The notes: generated from the letters alone by a model not told the origin. Numbered from the stretch's first letter, positions 27,256 through 39,000 are shown. The stretch: 50,980 bases of DNA from an uncultured Clostridia bacterium (GCA_934177795.1 CAKPPS010000006.1:1-50980), one strand, 5' to 3'. Made by a program: numbers and translations.

Positions 27256-27660
27256 TTGATTACTAAAAGTATAAAAATATTATTAATAAATGTCACTTTA
27301 TTTCTTCTATTATTATATCCAAATACTGTGAGTGCCACAGATAATCTAATGGTAGCTAAAGACTCAATGGATAGTATAATGTCAAATGCAGAAAATTTTA
27401 TAAATCAAGGAAAATCTTCAAAAATCACATTTGATGAAAACAAGTTAAGTGAGAATTCTAAGTTTACATATAATATCTTATTAGGTATAGCCATAATATT
27501 ATTAGTTATTATAGGGATGATATTAGGAATAAAATATATGATGGCTGGTGCAGAAGATAAAGCAGAAGTTAAAGAAACTTTAATTCCATATTGTATTTCT
27601 GCGGCTATAATATTTGGTGCATTTACAATTTGGAAAATAGCAGCTGGCCTTTTTTCTTAA
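27256..27660 (+). CDS. VirB2/TrbC-like pilin 2
   Basis: 134 residues from the TTG at 27256, seven bases after AGGAGG (27243-27248); the ATG at 27250 is only one base from that site. Signal peptide MITKSIKILLINVTLFLLLL ending near VSA, then a longer mature N-terminus than its siblings, then two membrane helices flanking LGIKYMMAGAEDKAEVKETL. Most divergent of the four pilin-like genes, but with the same GIKYMM.(G)..(E)(D/E)KAE core. Confidence 0.75.
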   Translation: MITKSIKILLINVTLFLLLLYPNTVSATDNLMVAKDSMDSIMSNAENFINQGKSSKITFDENKLSENSKFTYNILLGIAIILLVIIGMILGIKYMMAGAEDKAEVKETLIPYCISAAIIFGAFTIWKIAAGLFS

Positions 27661-27675
27661 AAGAGAGGTGAAGAT

Positions 27676-28026
27676 ATGAATAAAAGAATGGTAATAAAGA
27701 TATTTATAATTTTTTTATTTTTGGTTTGTATAGCTATAAAAATATATAATGTATGTGCGTTTGGTGTACAAGATTTAAATGGAAAAAATGTAAAGCTTAA
27801 TGATGTTAATGATATGGGACAAAAAATTATACAAATAGCCAGTACTATTGGTTCAATAGTATCAGTAATAGTTATTATTGTTTTAGGGATAAAATATATG
27901 ATGGGAAGCGTTGAAGAAAAAGCAGAATATAAAAAATCATTACTACCATATATAATTGGTGCAGCATTTGTATTTGCAGCATCAAATATAGCTAATATGG
28001 TATATGTAATTGCAAAAGATCTTTAA
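27676..28026 (+). CDS. VirB2/TrbC-like pilin 3
   Basis: 116 residues: N-terminal signal segment (about 5-30), then IIQIASTIGSIVSVIVIIVLG, GIKYMMGSVEEKAEYKKS, and LLPYIIGAAFVFAASNIAN. Nearly the same as pilin 4 in the last 75 residues, indicating recent tandem duplication. GAGAGGTGAAGAT precedes the ATG. VirB2-family proteins polymerise into the T4SS pilus or form the conduit. Confidence 0.75.
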   Translation: MNKRMVIKIFIIFLFLVCIAIKIYNVCAFGVQDLNGKNVKLNDVNDMGQKIIQIASTIGSIVSVIVIIVLGIKYMMGSVEEKAEYKKSLLPYIIGAAFVFAASNIANMVYVIAKDL

Positions 28027-28093
28027 ATATGTTATAATAAATAATGAAAATCTCTAAAATATAAGATATAAAATAATAAAAGGAGGAAAAGAT

Positions 28094-28444
28094 ATGAAAA
28101 AATCTCTAAAAATAGTATTATTAATGTTAGTATTAGTAATTTCAATTAATGCTACAGTATTAGCAAAAGCATCAGGAATTTCACCAAAAGATTATACTGG
28201 TGGAGGAGCAAGCGTAAGTTCAATAACTACTACAGGAAATAAAATAATTCAAATAGTTAGTACTATTGGTTCTATTGCTTCAGTTATAGTATTAGTTGTT
28301 TTAGGTTTGAAATATATGATGGGAAGTGCAGAAGAAAAAGCAGAATACAAGAAAACATTATTACCATATATAATAGGTGCAGCATTTGTATTTGCAGCAT
28401 CAAGTATAGCAACTATGGTATACAACTTTACATCATCATTATAA
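28094..28444 (+). CDS. VirB2/TrbC-like pilin 4
   Basis: 116 residues with signal peptide MKKSLKIVLLMLVLVISIN ending near VLAKA, then a short Gly/Ser-rich mature N-terminus and the pilin core IIQIVSTIGSIASVIVLVVLG, LKYMMGSAEEKAEYKKT, LLPYIIGAAFVFAASSIA. AAAGGAGGAAAAGAT precedes the ATG. A strong terminator follows, so pilins can be made in excess over the rest of the machine. Confidence 0.75.
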   Translation: MKKSLKIVLLMLVLVISINATVLAKASGISPKDYTGGGASVSSITTTGNKIIQIVSTIGSIASVIVLVVLGLKYMMGSAEEKAEYKKTLLPYIIGAAFVFAASSIATMVYNFTSSL

Positions 28445-28450
28445 TATTAA

Positions 28451-28490
28451 AAATAAATCTCATATATGCAAATATGGGGTTTATTTTTTT
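28451..28490 (+). terminator. Terminator after the pilin cluster
   Basis: AAATAAATCTCATAT (28451-28465) pairs with ATATGGGGTTTATTT (28472-28486) through 15 pairs including two G-U, ending in TTTTTTT. Confidence 0.75.
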
Positions 28491-28685
28491 ATGATTATAA
28501 AAATGATGTTGCATATAATAATGTTATGTTTAATTAAAATTAATATTGCTAATAAAAATTTATTACAAACTAATTACATAATAGTTACAATAGAATTAAA
28601 AATGTTTTTTTTGTTTATATATGTACCTTTTTAGGGTTTTTTGTGTTATAATAAATAGAGAGATTAAAGAAGGAGTGTGAGAAAA

Positions 28686-29033
28686 ATGCAAACTTATGAA
28701 ATACCTAGAAACTATAAAGGAGAGAGTAGAATATTATATATCTTTTCTACAAAAGCATTGATGTATACTGCTGTGGGATTGGTTATAGGGTTAGTATTTT
28801 ACTTTATATTAAATGCCTGTGGAATGCAAATGATTGGGTTTGCATGTGATGCAATTGTTGGAGCAATAGGATTTGCAATAGGAACTTTTAAAATTCCAGA
28901 TAATAAAAAATTTGAATTTGCCAAAAAAACTGGAGGAGAAAACATTGATGATGTAGCTAAAAGATGGATAAAATTCAAAAAAAAGAAAAATAGAGTGTAT
29001 ATTTGGAAAGAGGAGGAAACAAAAGATGAGTGA
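28686..29033 (+). CDS. PrgI-family T4SS membrane protein
   Basis: 115 residues from ATG 28686 (MQTYEIPRNYKGESRILYIF), ten bases after AGGAG; a GTG at 28677 is too close to that site. Two adjacent membrane helices (about 25-48 and 52-72) then a basic cytosolic tail ending KNRVYIWKEEE. PrgI proteins (VirB3-like) precede virB4 genes in Gram-positive T4SS. The stop overlaps the next start by 8 bases. Confidence 0.8.
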   Translation: MQTYEIPRNYKGESRILYIFSTKALMYTAVGLVIGLVFYFILNACGMQMIGFACDAIVGAIGFAIGTFKIPDNKKFEFAKKTGGENIDDVAKRWIKFKKKKNRVYIWKEEETKDE

Positions 29034-30192
29034 TAATCAAATAAGTAATTTTCTTGGTATGGCATTAGCTATATTTGGAAGTATATTAATAATATTAGTT
29101 ATAATATTTATTATAGTTTTGTACAAAGAGAAAAAACAAAATAAGAAAAAAAGTAAAAATTTAAAAATTCAGAATAACGAAAATAAAGATGTTAAAAAAA
29201 ATCAAGACTATACAAGTAAATCCATTTTTGGATTTATGGAATTTGACAAAATTGAAGATAATATGATTATAAAAAATAGTGGAAAAAAGTTTATAATGGC
29301 TATTGAATGTCAAGGAATAAATTACGATTTGATGTCAGGTTTAGAAAAAAACAGTGTTGAGCAAGGTTTTTTACAATTTTTAAATGCATTAAGATACCCA
29401 ATTCAATTATACATTCAAACAAGAACAGTAAATTTGGGAAATAGTATTTCTAGATACAAGCAAAAGATAAGTACAATAAGAGATGAATATATGCGTAAAC
29501 AAATGGAGTATAATTCTATATTAAATAATAATCAGTATACAGAAAAAGAATTAAATAATGCAAAATTCGAATTAGTAAAAGCTAGAAATTTATATGAATA
29601 TGGATTAGACATTGTAAATAATACAGAAAAAATGAATTTAAACAAAAATATATTAAAGAAACATTATTATATTATCATATCTTATACTCCAGAGGAAACA
29701 AATTCAAAGTATGATGAGGAAGAAATAAAAAATAGGGCTTTTTCAGATTTATATACAAGAGCACAATCATTAATTGCTTCTATTGGTGTATGTAGTGTAT
29801 CAGCTAAAGTATTAAATAGTGAAGAATTAGCTGAACTACTATATGTTGCATATAATAGAGATGAAGCAGAAATATATCAATTATCTGATGCTTTAAAAGC
29901 AGGTGTAGATGAACTATATTCTACGGGTAAAGATGTTCTAGACAAGCGAATTATAGAAATAAATAAAGAAATATCACAGAAAGCAAAAGAAAATGCGAAT
30001 GAAGCAGCAGTACAAGCTATTCTTGATCAAGAACGCGTAAGAAAAGTAAAACAAAAAGAAGCAAGAATGAATGAATTAATTGATGAAATGGCAAAAGAGT
30101 TATTAGATGAAAATGAAGAGATATTAGGATCAGATGTAATAGATGAAGCAAAAAAAATAATTGAAAAAGATAAAACAAAAGAGGAGGGGTAG
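29026..30192 (+). CDS. VirB4-partner protein (TcpF/TraC N-domain-like) with N-terminal membrane helix
   Basis: 388 residues. One membrane helix at about 9-34 (LGMALAIFGSILIILVIIF), then a domain starting KSIFGFMEFDKIEDNMIIK with FIMAIECQGINYDLMS, VEQGFLQFLNALRYPIQLYI and a long helical region to the C-terminus (Glu/Lys-rich coiled coil from about 310). It matches in order the minus-strand gene 3570-4145. It sits between PrgI and VirB4 and probably links VirB4 to the membrane (inference). Confidence 0.7.
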   Translation: MSDNQISNFLGMALAIFGSILIILVIIFIIVLYKEKKQNKKKSKNLKIQNNENKDVKKNQDYTSKSIFGFMEFDKIEDNMIIKNSGKKFIMAIECQGINYDLMSGLEKNSVEQGFLQFLNALRYPIQLYIQTRTVNLGNSISRYKQKISTIRDEYMRKQMEYNSILNNNQYTEKELNNAKFELVKARNLYEYGLDIVNNTEKMNLNKNILKKHYYIIISYTPEETNSKYDEEEIKNRAFSDLYTRAQSLIASIGVCSVSAKVLNSEELAELLYVAYNRDEAEIYQLSDALKAGVDELYSTGKDVLDKRIIEINKEISQKAKENANEAAVQAILDQERVRKVKQKEARMNELIDEMAKELLDENEEILGSDVIDEAKKIIEKDKTKEEG

Positions 30193-30194
30193 AT

Positions 30195-32145
30195 ATGTTT
30201 TCCAAAAAGAAAAAAAAAGAAACGACTACATCATTAAAAAATAAAGATATTGATTTTTTAAGAAAGAAATCTATAAAAGAGTTATTGGCACCAGCGGGAA
30301 TAGATGCTAGTAATATTGATAGACTAGAAATAATTTCTAATACCAAAAGATATGCTAGAAGTTTTTTTGTGTCTCAGCTACCAAGAATGTGTACTTTTCC
30401 AGAGCTATTTAGGGATTTATATCTTTTTGGAGATATAAATACTTCTATATATATTTCACCAATAAAGGAAGAAAAATCCCAAAATGATTTAAATAGAGTT
30501 ATAAATGAGTTAGAGACAGAAAGAATTGTAGCTATGGACAAAGGAAATATAAATAGGGAAAGTACGATAACTCAAAAAAGATTTGAAGCAGAACAATTAA
30601 GAGATGAAATTGCCGCAGGATTTAATAAACTATATGAAGCATCTGTTGTATCTACCTTATTTGCATATAATTTAGAGGATTTAGATAGAGATACCAATAT
30701 GCTAATATCAGAAATGTCTAAAACATTAGTAAATATAAAGACTGCATGGGGAATGCAAGAAGAAGCATTTCAATCTAATTTACCCTTGATGGAAGATAAA
30801 ATAAAGAAAACTCATACATTTGATAGAAATTCAATGGGGACAGTATTTCCATTTACAACATCTGAAGTTGGACATATAACAGGTGTTCCATTGGGATTTA
30901 ATAAACAAACGGGTACGCCTATATTATTTGATAATTTTCATCCATCATTGACAAATTATAATATGGTTATATTTGCTAAATCAGGAGCAGGAAAATCCGT
31001 TACAATGAAAACACTAGTATCAAGATCATCTGTACTTATGGGAATTGAAAGTTTAGCGTTAGATGCCGAAGGAGAATATACAATTGTTGCAGAAAGTTTA
31101 GGAGGTATAAATGTTGTAATTAGTCCTAATTCTAAAACTATTATTAACTTATTTGATGTAGAAGTAGAAAAAATAAAAGATGAAATTACAGGAAGAGAGA
31201 GGGTAGTATTAAACATAGAAAATAAGGTTGAGGATGTTACACAAGCATTATTGACAATGGCTAAAGGAAGTACAAGGAGTACAGAAGTAAATGAATTAAC
31301 TAAGCAAATAATAGCAGAATCTGTAGCAGAAGAATATGCAAGCTTAGGAATAAACAATAATCCTAATAGTTTATATAAAACAGTAAGTATGCGGAATTCA
31401 AGGAAATAATTTATTTCAAAAAGAAAAGAAGGATATGCCTACTATTGGAAGTTGGTATAAAAGAATTCAAGAAAAAGCAAGAGATAATGAAAATGAAGAT
31501 TATCAATTTCATTATAGTTATTTACTAAAAGTTATGAAACAGTATGTTAGAGATTTCGATGGACAAATGGCATACTTTGATGGTCAGTCAACTTTTGATT
31601 TGCTAGAAGGAGCACCATTTATAAATTTGGATATTTCACAGTTAGAGGAAAGGTTTGCAAGACCATTAGCACAACAAATTTTACTTTCCTGGATTTGGGA
31701 AAAGTTTGTTAAGAAAAATAGTGAAGATAGACGAAAAGCTACGCAAAAAAGAGTTTTAGTCGATGAAGCATGGATGTTATTACCATATCCAGAAGCTGTA
31801 GATTTTTTAAATAAAATGGCAAGACGTGCAAGAAAAAGAAATGTATCTTTAGCTATAATTTCCCAAAGATTCCAAGATTTCTATGAAAAACCAGAAGCGC
31901 AAGCAGTATTAACATCTTCAGATACGAAACTTTTTTTAGCACAAGATAAAGCAGAAATTCAATATTTGAAAGAAGTTTTTAAATTATCTGAAGGAGAAGC
32001 AAATTTCTTAGTTACTTGTCAAAAGGGAGAAGGGTTGCTAAAAGTAGGAGCTGATACAGCAATATTAAAAATAATACCAACGAAAAAAGAGTTTGAATTT
32101 GTTGAAACTAATTTAAACAAATTAGCTCAAAATAGTAATAATTAA
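30195..32145 (+). CDS. virB4: VirB4-family T4SS ATPase, +1 frameshift at codon 400
   Basis: Predicted 649-residue ATPase driving pilus assembly and secretion. Walker A FAKSGAGKS at about 260-269 is in the first part; Walker B RVLVDEAWML at about 516-525 and the IISQRFQDFYE motif are in the second part, so neither half alone can work. The zero frame meets CGG at 31392-31394 and stops five codons later. Removing C31392 joins KTVSM to GIQGNNLFQKEKKDMPTIGSW, as expected for the family. The second half has no ribosome site at its first ATG. It is more similar to full-length VirB4 than the diverged paralogue at 1652-3454. Confidence 0.9.
31392..31395 (+). other. CGGA +1 frameshift site in virB4
   Basis: Zero-frame codons are ATG CGG AAT; the coding continuation is ATG, then GGA ATT. 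It lies between the Walker A and Walker B halves. Confidence 0.85.
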
Positions 32146-32160
32146 AAAATGGAGGGAAAA

Positions 32161-34978
32161 ATGAAGATTTTTGAAAATGAAAAAATTTGGAAAAAGTTGG
32201 TTATAGTTTTGGTTATGTTATTTTCTTTTCAGTGTGCATCTCCTAAAGCAGTAAAAGCAGACAGTGATTATGGAGGAATCTTGCTAAGTCCTATCATGTC
32301 TTTAGTAGTAGCACTAGGAGATCGGAATAGTAAATATTACACATAAGGCAGTAATGGGACAGAATGATTCAGTAATAAGAGTGGATTTGAAAGATGAATG
32401 GTGGAAAAAGGCCTTATCTACGATTGCTGGTATAGTAGCAGGTATAGTAGCAATTGTAGTCATAGTAGCGGTGACGGCACTTACTGCAGGCATAGCGACA
32501 GCAGTTATAGGAACTACTGTTACTGCAACAATAGGAACAGGAGCAGTATTAATAGCAACATCAGTAGGCGTTGTTTCTGGAGTAGCGTATTATAATACAC
32601 AATTTCCAGATGACTTGATATTGCCAATATACTCAATTTCGCCGGAAGAAATTTTTAAAGGCAATATATTGTTATTTGATGTTGATTTCTTTAATCCAGT
32701 ACAAGATATATATGTAAAACTAGATGATGGAACATCACTAAATATGAGTAACTATACAACAGATGATAAATTAAAAAATGCTATAGGGGATAGAGATATA
32801 CAATATTATTATTATAACAAAAATGGTCAGGAAATAAAAACATCAAAACAAAATTCCGCAAAAGAATTACAAAAATTAATTAGTCAATGGTATAATGCTT
32901 TAAGAAATATGGCGATTGTTTTATCGATGTCTGTTCTTTTGTATATAGGAATAAGAATGTTATTAACAACAGTAGCACAAGATAAAGCAAAATATAAACA
33001 AATGTTGACAGATTGGTTCATTGGGTTATGTTTAATATTCTTTTTACATTATATTATGGCAACATCTGTTACTGTAGTAAAAAATTTTACTAACACGTTA
33101 TCAATTACTAATTTAACTCAGAAACAACAACAAAAATATGCAACAACTTATAGTGTAGTATTACAGTTAGAAAATAAAAAACTAAAGAAAAAAATAGAAG
33201 ATTTAGGCAGTCAATATAAAGATTTAATCCAAAAAGCAAAAGATAGTGATGGAAAAGAAACAGAATGGTTAATGTGGCCTACAAATTTAATGGGACAACT
33301 TAGACTCCAGGCAGAAATGAGTTATGGAGATGCGTCATTTATAGGATATGGTTTATGTTTCTTTACATTAACATTATATACAGTGTTTTTTGTATTTACC
33401 TATTTAAAAAGACTTATATATATGGCATTTTTAACTATTATAGCTCCATTAGTAGCATTAACTTATCCAATAGATAAAATCAATGATGGTCAGGCACAAG
33501 GTTTTAATAAGTGGCTGAGAGAATATTTATTTAATTTATTGATTCAACCTTTACACTTATTAATATATACTATATTAGTTACATCAGCATTTGAATTAGC
33601 AGGAAAGAATGTATTATATTCATTAGCAGCAATTGGATTTTTAATACCTGCAGAAAAAATCATGAGAGGATTCTTTGGATTTGAAAAAGCAAAAACACCT
33701 CCATCTATGGCAGGAGCTGCAATTGGTGCAAGTATGTTTAATCAGGGATTACAAAAAATATTAAAACCATCATTACCAGGAAAAAATGGAAAAGGAAATA
33801 ATAAAGGAAAAATTGGAGAAGAAGAAGAGAGCAAAGCACCTAGAATGGGATATAAAGGTGATGATACAGTAGATGCAGTAGGAGAATTAATAGGAGAAGA
33901 TAGTGAAAATCCTATACCAATGGGAGAACAGACTCCGGATAATGGTTCAGATTATAACCCAGCAAATGACAGAAATTATAATTCTATGTTAGATAATCCA
34001 AATACACCACAAGCAACGAATATTGACGAACCAAATGAATCTGATCAATTAAGTGATTATAGTTTATTGGGAATGGCTGGAAGAGGAATATACAATAGTA
34101 AAGTAGGTACTCCACTTAGAGGTGCAGTAAGCGCAGGAAAATGGGCTGGAAGAAAAGTTGATTCTGCAAAACAGGTAGCAGGAAGAGGCGTTAGAAGAAT
34201 AGGAAACTCTCCAGTTGGAAAATTAGGTAAATTTGTAGGAAATTCACGTGAAGGAAAATTTGTTAAGTATTATGCAAAACAGGGAGTAAGAGCAGCTAGA
34301 AATACTGTAGGAAATGCAATTGCTTCAGCACCAAATGTAGCAGTAAAAGCTGCAACAGGAGCACTGTTAGGAGTAGCAGCTGGAGCAGTAGGAGTTGGAG
34401 CTGGATTAGCTTCTGGAGATATTGGAAATGTGGCTAAATGGGGATTAGGAGCTGCAGCTACAGCTGGAGCAGTAGGAGCCTCAAGAGTAAGTATAGAAAC
34501 AGGAGGAGCTGAAAGAACAGCAGCTCAAATAGCAAGAGGAAAAGCAATTTATGGTGACAAATATGAAGAACGTGAAGCAAAAAGAAATATACAAAATTGG
34601 AAAAAAGACTATAAAAATAAAGAAGCGATTGAACAAGAGCTAGGAAAAGATAGAACAAAACAATTATATACAAATGGAGATATAGATACATATTTGAAAA
34701 ATGAAGTCACAGATGTAAAAGATATAGTAGCGTTAGAGAACTTGAGGAAACAATCTGCTGATAATATGTCAGCAAGTAAAGCTGTAGCTATTAATAGTAA
34801 AAAAGATCAGATTGGTGAAGATCCTTCTAAAATGACAACTAAAAAAAGAAAAGAATGGAAAGAAACATTTGCAAAAGATTTTAAAGATAGAGGTGTATCA
34901 GATAGTAGAGCAAAAGAAGGTTCAGATAAATTAATGAAAGATGTATCAACATTGTATAAAATACGTAAAAAATTATAG
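32161..34978 (+). CDS. VirB6/TrbL-like polytopic T4SS channel protein, +1 frameshift at codon 55
   Basis: Predicted 938 residues. Start chosen at ATG 32161, since GGAGG just before it overlaps an earlier ATG at 32149. A signal peptide (about 10-32, ending SPKAVKA) is followed by CGG at 32323-32325; the zero frame stops seven codons on. Dropping C32323 gives ALGDGIVNITHKAVMGQND and continues to 34978. Membrane segments fall near 80-135, 251-273, 286-307, 393-437 and 458-500. The C-terminal 400 residues are soluble: Asn/Asp-rich linker, then a Gly/Ala-rich stretch (about 690-760) and a charged Lys/Glu tail. VirB6-type proteins form the inner part of the secretion conduit. Confidence 0.85.
32323..32326 (+). 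other. CGGA +1 frameshift site in virB6/trbL
   Basis: Zero-frame codons are GAT CGG AAT; the coding continuation is GAT, then GGA ATA. It follows the signal peptide closely, as in pilin 1. Confidence 0.85.
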
Positions 34979-34985
34979 AAAAGGG

Positions 34986-35042
34986 GGCTATATGATAATA
35001 AATTAATTATTACAAAGTAATATAGATTTAGTTCATATAGCC
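34986..35042 (+). terminator. Inverted repeat between virB6 and the VirB8-like gene
   Basis: GGCTATATGA (34986-34995) pairs perfectly with TCATATAGCC (35033-35042). The enclosed 37 bases contain a smaller ATTATTAC/GTAATAT hairpin. Followed by TAAAATTTTAT, so at most a partial terminator or attenuator. Confidence 0.5.
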
Positions 35043-35068
35043 TAAAATTTTATAAAAGGGAGCAGTAT

Positions 35069-36037
35069 ATGAAAAATTTAAGATTATGGTATAGCAGAAA
35101 CAGAAAAAATATTTGGAAAACATCTGGAATAGTTCTTGCTGTAATATTAATAATACAATTAGTGAATTATTATTACAAAAAGAAAAATGAAGAGCAATTA
35201 AGTAATATAAATATAACAAATAATCAAACTCAAAATATAAATTCTAATTTTAACACAATAACACTGGAAGAAAAAACATCATTAACGAATGATAAAGTGA
35301 CTGAAGAACAAAAAACAGGTGCACAGCTTATAAATGATTTTATAGAAAAATGTAATAATAAAAATATACAAGAGGCTTATGATATGCTTTCAAAAGATTG
35401 TAAAGATGAATTATATCCGAATGAAACAATTTTTGAACAAGCATATTATAACAATATATTTAATGATTCAAAAAAACAAGCAACTGTAGAAAATTGGATA
35501 GATAATATTTATAAAGTTCTTATAAATGATGACTATTTATCAACGGGTAAATATTCGGACGAGAATAATATACAAGATTATATTACTATAGTACAAGAAG
35601 ATGATAAAGATAAACTTAATATAAATAATTATATTGGGAAAGAAGCAATTGCAAAATCCGCAGAAGATGATAATTTAACAATGGAAGTTCAAGAAATAAA
35701 TACGTATAAAGATTACCAAATATATAAAATAAAAGTAACTAATAAATCATCATATAATATTGCATTAGATGATGGAGTAAATGTAAGTGCTATGTATTTG
35801 GAAGATCAAAATGGAATAAAATATTCTGCTTATACTCATGAATTAGGAAAATCACAATTGTTATTAGAACCAAGACAAACCAAGGAAATAAAGATAAAAT
35901 ATTATAATAAATATAGTTCAAATAGAAAAATAAAACAGATGGTATTTTCACGAATTGTTTTAGATAATGCTGCATATCAAATATACGAAGATAAAAGTTT
36001 ATATAAAGATTATGATAAAATTAACATTGACTTATAA
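35069..36037 (+). CDS. Membrane-anchored T4SS protein, VirB8/TcpC-like candidate
   Basis: 322 residues: cytosolic basic N-terminus, one membrane helix at about 18-33 (SGIVLAVILIIQLV), an Asn/Thr-rich linker to about 85, and an exterior domain beginning GAQLINDFIEKCNNKN then IQEAYDMLSKDCKDELYP, the pattern of NTF2-like domains in VirB8 and TcpC. The last 120 residues (from TMEVQEINTYKDY) look like a beta-sandwich of the DUF4352 sort. Family assignment is inferred from topology and place in the operon. Confidence 0.55.
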   Translation: MKNLRLWYSRNRKNIWKTSGIVLAVILIIQLVNYYYKKKNEEQLSNINITNNQTQNINSNFNTITLEEKTSLTNDKVTEEQKTGAQLINDFIEKCNNKNIQEAYDMLSKDCKDELYPNETIFEQAYYNNIFNDSKKQATVENWIDNIYKVLINDDYLSTGKYSDENNIQDYITIVQEDDKDKLNINNYIGKEAIAKSAEDDNLTMEVQEINTYKDYQIYKIKVTNKSSYNIALDDGVNVSAMYLEDQNGIKYSAYTHELGKSQLLLEPRQTKEIKIKYYNKYSSNRKIKQMVFSRIVLDNAAYQIYEDKSLYKDYDKINIDL

Positions 36038-36070
36038 AGTAATAATTGATAATAAAAAGGAAAAAAAGGA

Positions 36071-39000
36071 ATGAGAAAGAAAGAGTTAGTAAGGAAGATT
36101 ATAGTATTAATTACAATTATAGTAATAGTAATAATTAGTGCGGCTTCTGTATATGTTATAAAAAAAGATGATGGGACATATAAAGAAGATGATTGGAAAA
36201 ATACACAATTTGCATCAGAGCAATTTGTAAACAGTACTACTATAGATAATGATGGGAAAATGAGTACTACAATGACTGCACAAGAAGTATGGGACAAATT
36301 AAAAGCAAATAATAGTAGAGTAAGTTTATATTTAAACGGACCAGAAGAATTAGCCAAATTAATGAATGCAGAAATGGTTACACAATATTTGGATACAAGA
36401 AAAAATCCAGATGAAGAATATAACTGGGATGACATTAAAAATATAGATGTTAACTCAAAGGATGTACATGGAATTGTAAAGCTAAAAAGAGCTGGTGATG
36501 ATGGTAAAACAAATACTATGAAGTATGTGGATCCAGAAACATTCCAATCATATATAGATGCATATAATGAAAGTGGTTCAGAAGCAGATAAAAATAGAGC
36601 ATTGAGTTATTTTACTTTAGAGGAAACAGTTTCTGGTGATACAAGTGATAGTACAAGTGGAGAACTTCAGACTATTGATGGTGTTGATATGCAAGTATTA
36701 ACTACAAATGGACTAATTACTGTTTATAATGGTGATGGATCTGCTATGGAAGGAGGAAGCAATGACAGGTTTGGACAACCATTAGCTGATGGAAAAGTGG
36801 CAGCTAGAGGAATAGCACCAGATAAAAGTGTAATATATATACAAAGTAGAACATCAGGAGAAGGTTCTCATGCAAATGGAAAATTCTATTATATATGTGA
36901 TACTGGAGGAGGCCTATCAAGTAATCAAGTAGATATTTATGTAAAAGCTTCTCAGTCTGTTATAAATAGATCGCCTTATGGTTCATATCATAAAGCAAAA
37001 ATATCATTAGTAGAAAAAAATGTTACATGGAAACAATATTTAAGTAAATATTATAATAAAACAGTAGGAAATGGAAGTACAAGTGGAACATCTTCAAATA
37101 GTGACAAAACAACAGCTACATTTTTAGAAAAACTTAAAGAACAATATCAGCAGATAAATTCAAATTGGACATATAGCCGTAATTCACCTAATAAATCTAA
37201 AAAGCGTGCAAACTGTGCATCAACTGTAAGCTGGGCTCTGCAAGAAATGGGAGTGTTAAAGAAAGGTCAAAATGTATATATAAATAGCAAAAATAAAATA
37301 AGCAATGAAAGTAAGTTATCTAAATATATGACTAAAATTGATGGTCAAGGAAAAACTATGAATCAATTGATAAAAGAAGGAAAATTGCAGGAAGGTGATA
37401 TTGTATTTTGGAAAAATGTAGTACATACAAATGTATATGCTGGAAATAAAAAATGGTATGATTCAGGAACATCAGCTACAAATAAAAGTACAAGGCATTA
37501 TACTAAAGATTTGACAAAACCTAGAAAAGTAAGTTATTTAAACAATGGAAGTCAAAAAATATATGCAATTTATAGATTTAATGATAAAGGAGAATTAAAT
37601 AATAGTAGTGCAGATACAAATAATACTAATAGCGATAGTTCAAATAATACTACAAAGGTTTCTGAAAATGCAAATTCCGTATTATATTGGCCTACTTTAG
37701 AAACAGATATAAGTTCTAGTGATAGCACAAAAGTAGATATAAAAGCAAAACAAGGAGAAGATGTTTTTGCGTGTGAAACAGGAACAGTAAAAAAAGCAGG
37801 AAATAGCAAATCAGCAGGTAAAGTAGTAGAAATAGATCATGGAAATGGATATATTTCAAAATATAAATATAACAGTGAGATACTAGTATCTGTAGGAGAT
37901 GCAGTGAAAAAAGGACAGGTTATAGCAAGGACAGGGAAAACGGGCAATGCTAAAGAAGAAGGCGTAGAGTTCCAAATAGAATATAATGGTAGTTTAGTAG
38001 ATCCAATGTCTTTTAAGTATGAAAATGGGCTAGGTTCTGGAACTGGTGGATTTGCAAAGAATTCTAAAGAGACTGCAAAAAGTTATGTAGCAAAAGTTGC
38101 AACATGGAATGAAAGAACAGAGAAGATTCAATCAAATGATCCGGATATACAGGGAACTAATAGAACAGTATATGATATGACTTCTACGGATATTAATTAT
38201 AAAGAATTAATTAGTGGATATACAATGCCATTTGATTATTTATGGGATCTATTAGTAATGAGTGAAGACAAAAGTTTTGTTATGGATTTAGCAGATTTAG
38301 TATTAAATAGCCAATTAGAAATAACAGTGCATGATAATCTTACTGTAGATACAAATGTTAATGTAAAAACATATACAAAGAAAAAGAAAACTATAACAAA
38401 TGCTACAGTCAGAGTTGAATATGGTGATTCAGCAGATTCCACACAATCACACTCAAGAACAGGTGGACCATGGGATGATATAGAAAGTACAGATTATAAA
38501 ACAACATCTACAACAATAACTAAGACTAATACATTAGATGTTAGTTTAACTAAAGCTGATGTTTGGATAGTAAAATATACAAAAAATTATAAATATGAAG
38601 TTCCAGATAAAACTGTGACTAATTCAACTAACACATTAGACGATACACCATATCCAGATAGTCCTAATGACACTGGTCAGTCAGATACTTATAGTCATGG
38701 TGCAGACTTATTAGCTGAAGAGGAATCCAAACTTAAAGCATCATATAATTATGTTGATGGAAATGTAACTTCAATTGATGAAAAAATATATAATGGTACA
38801 TTTAATAAAAAAGAAAATATTACAGACACAGTAGAAACTAAGAAATATGTAGAACAACCATCAAGTGGAGTTAAAGAAAAAACAGACCCAAATTCTAAGG
38901 AACCTAATTTTGTAAATATATTGTTAAAAAATGAAAATCAAAAAGCTAAACATAGTATATTAGGTGCTCCAAAGTGGTTATTTAATATATTGCAAGGAAA

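Noticed and set aside
32398..32595. Ser/Arg-rich plus-strand frame inside virB6/trbL
   Set aside because: It is the out-of-frame shadow of the Ala/Gly/Ile-rich membrane segment of virB6.
37800..38040. Active M23 endopeptidase domain in the giant hydrolase
   Set aside because: The fold is recognisable, but the His ligands of the HxH motif are replaced, so catalysis is unlikely.
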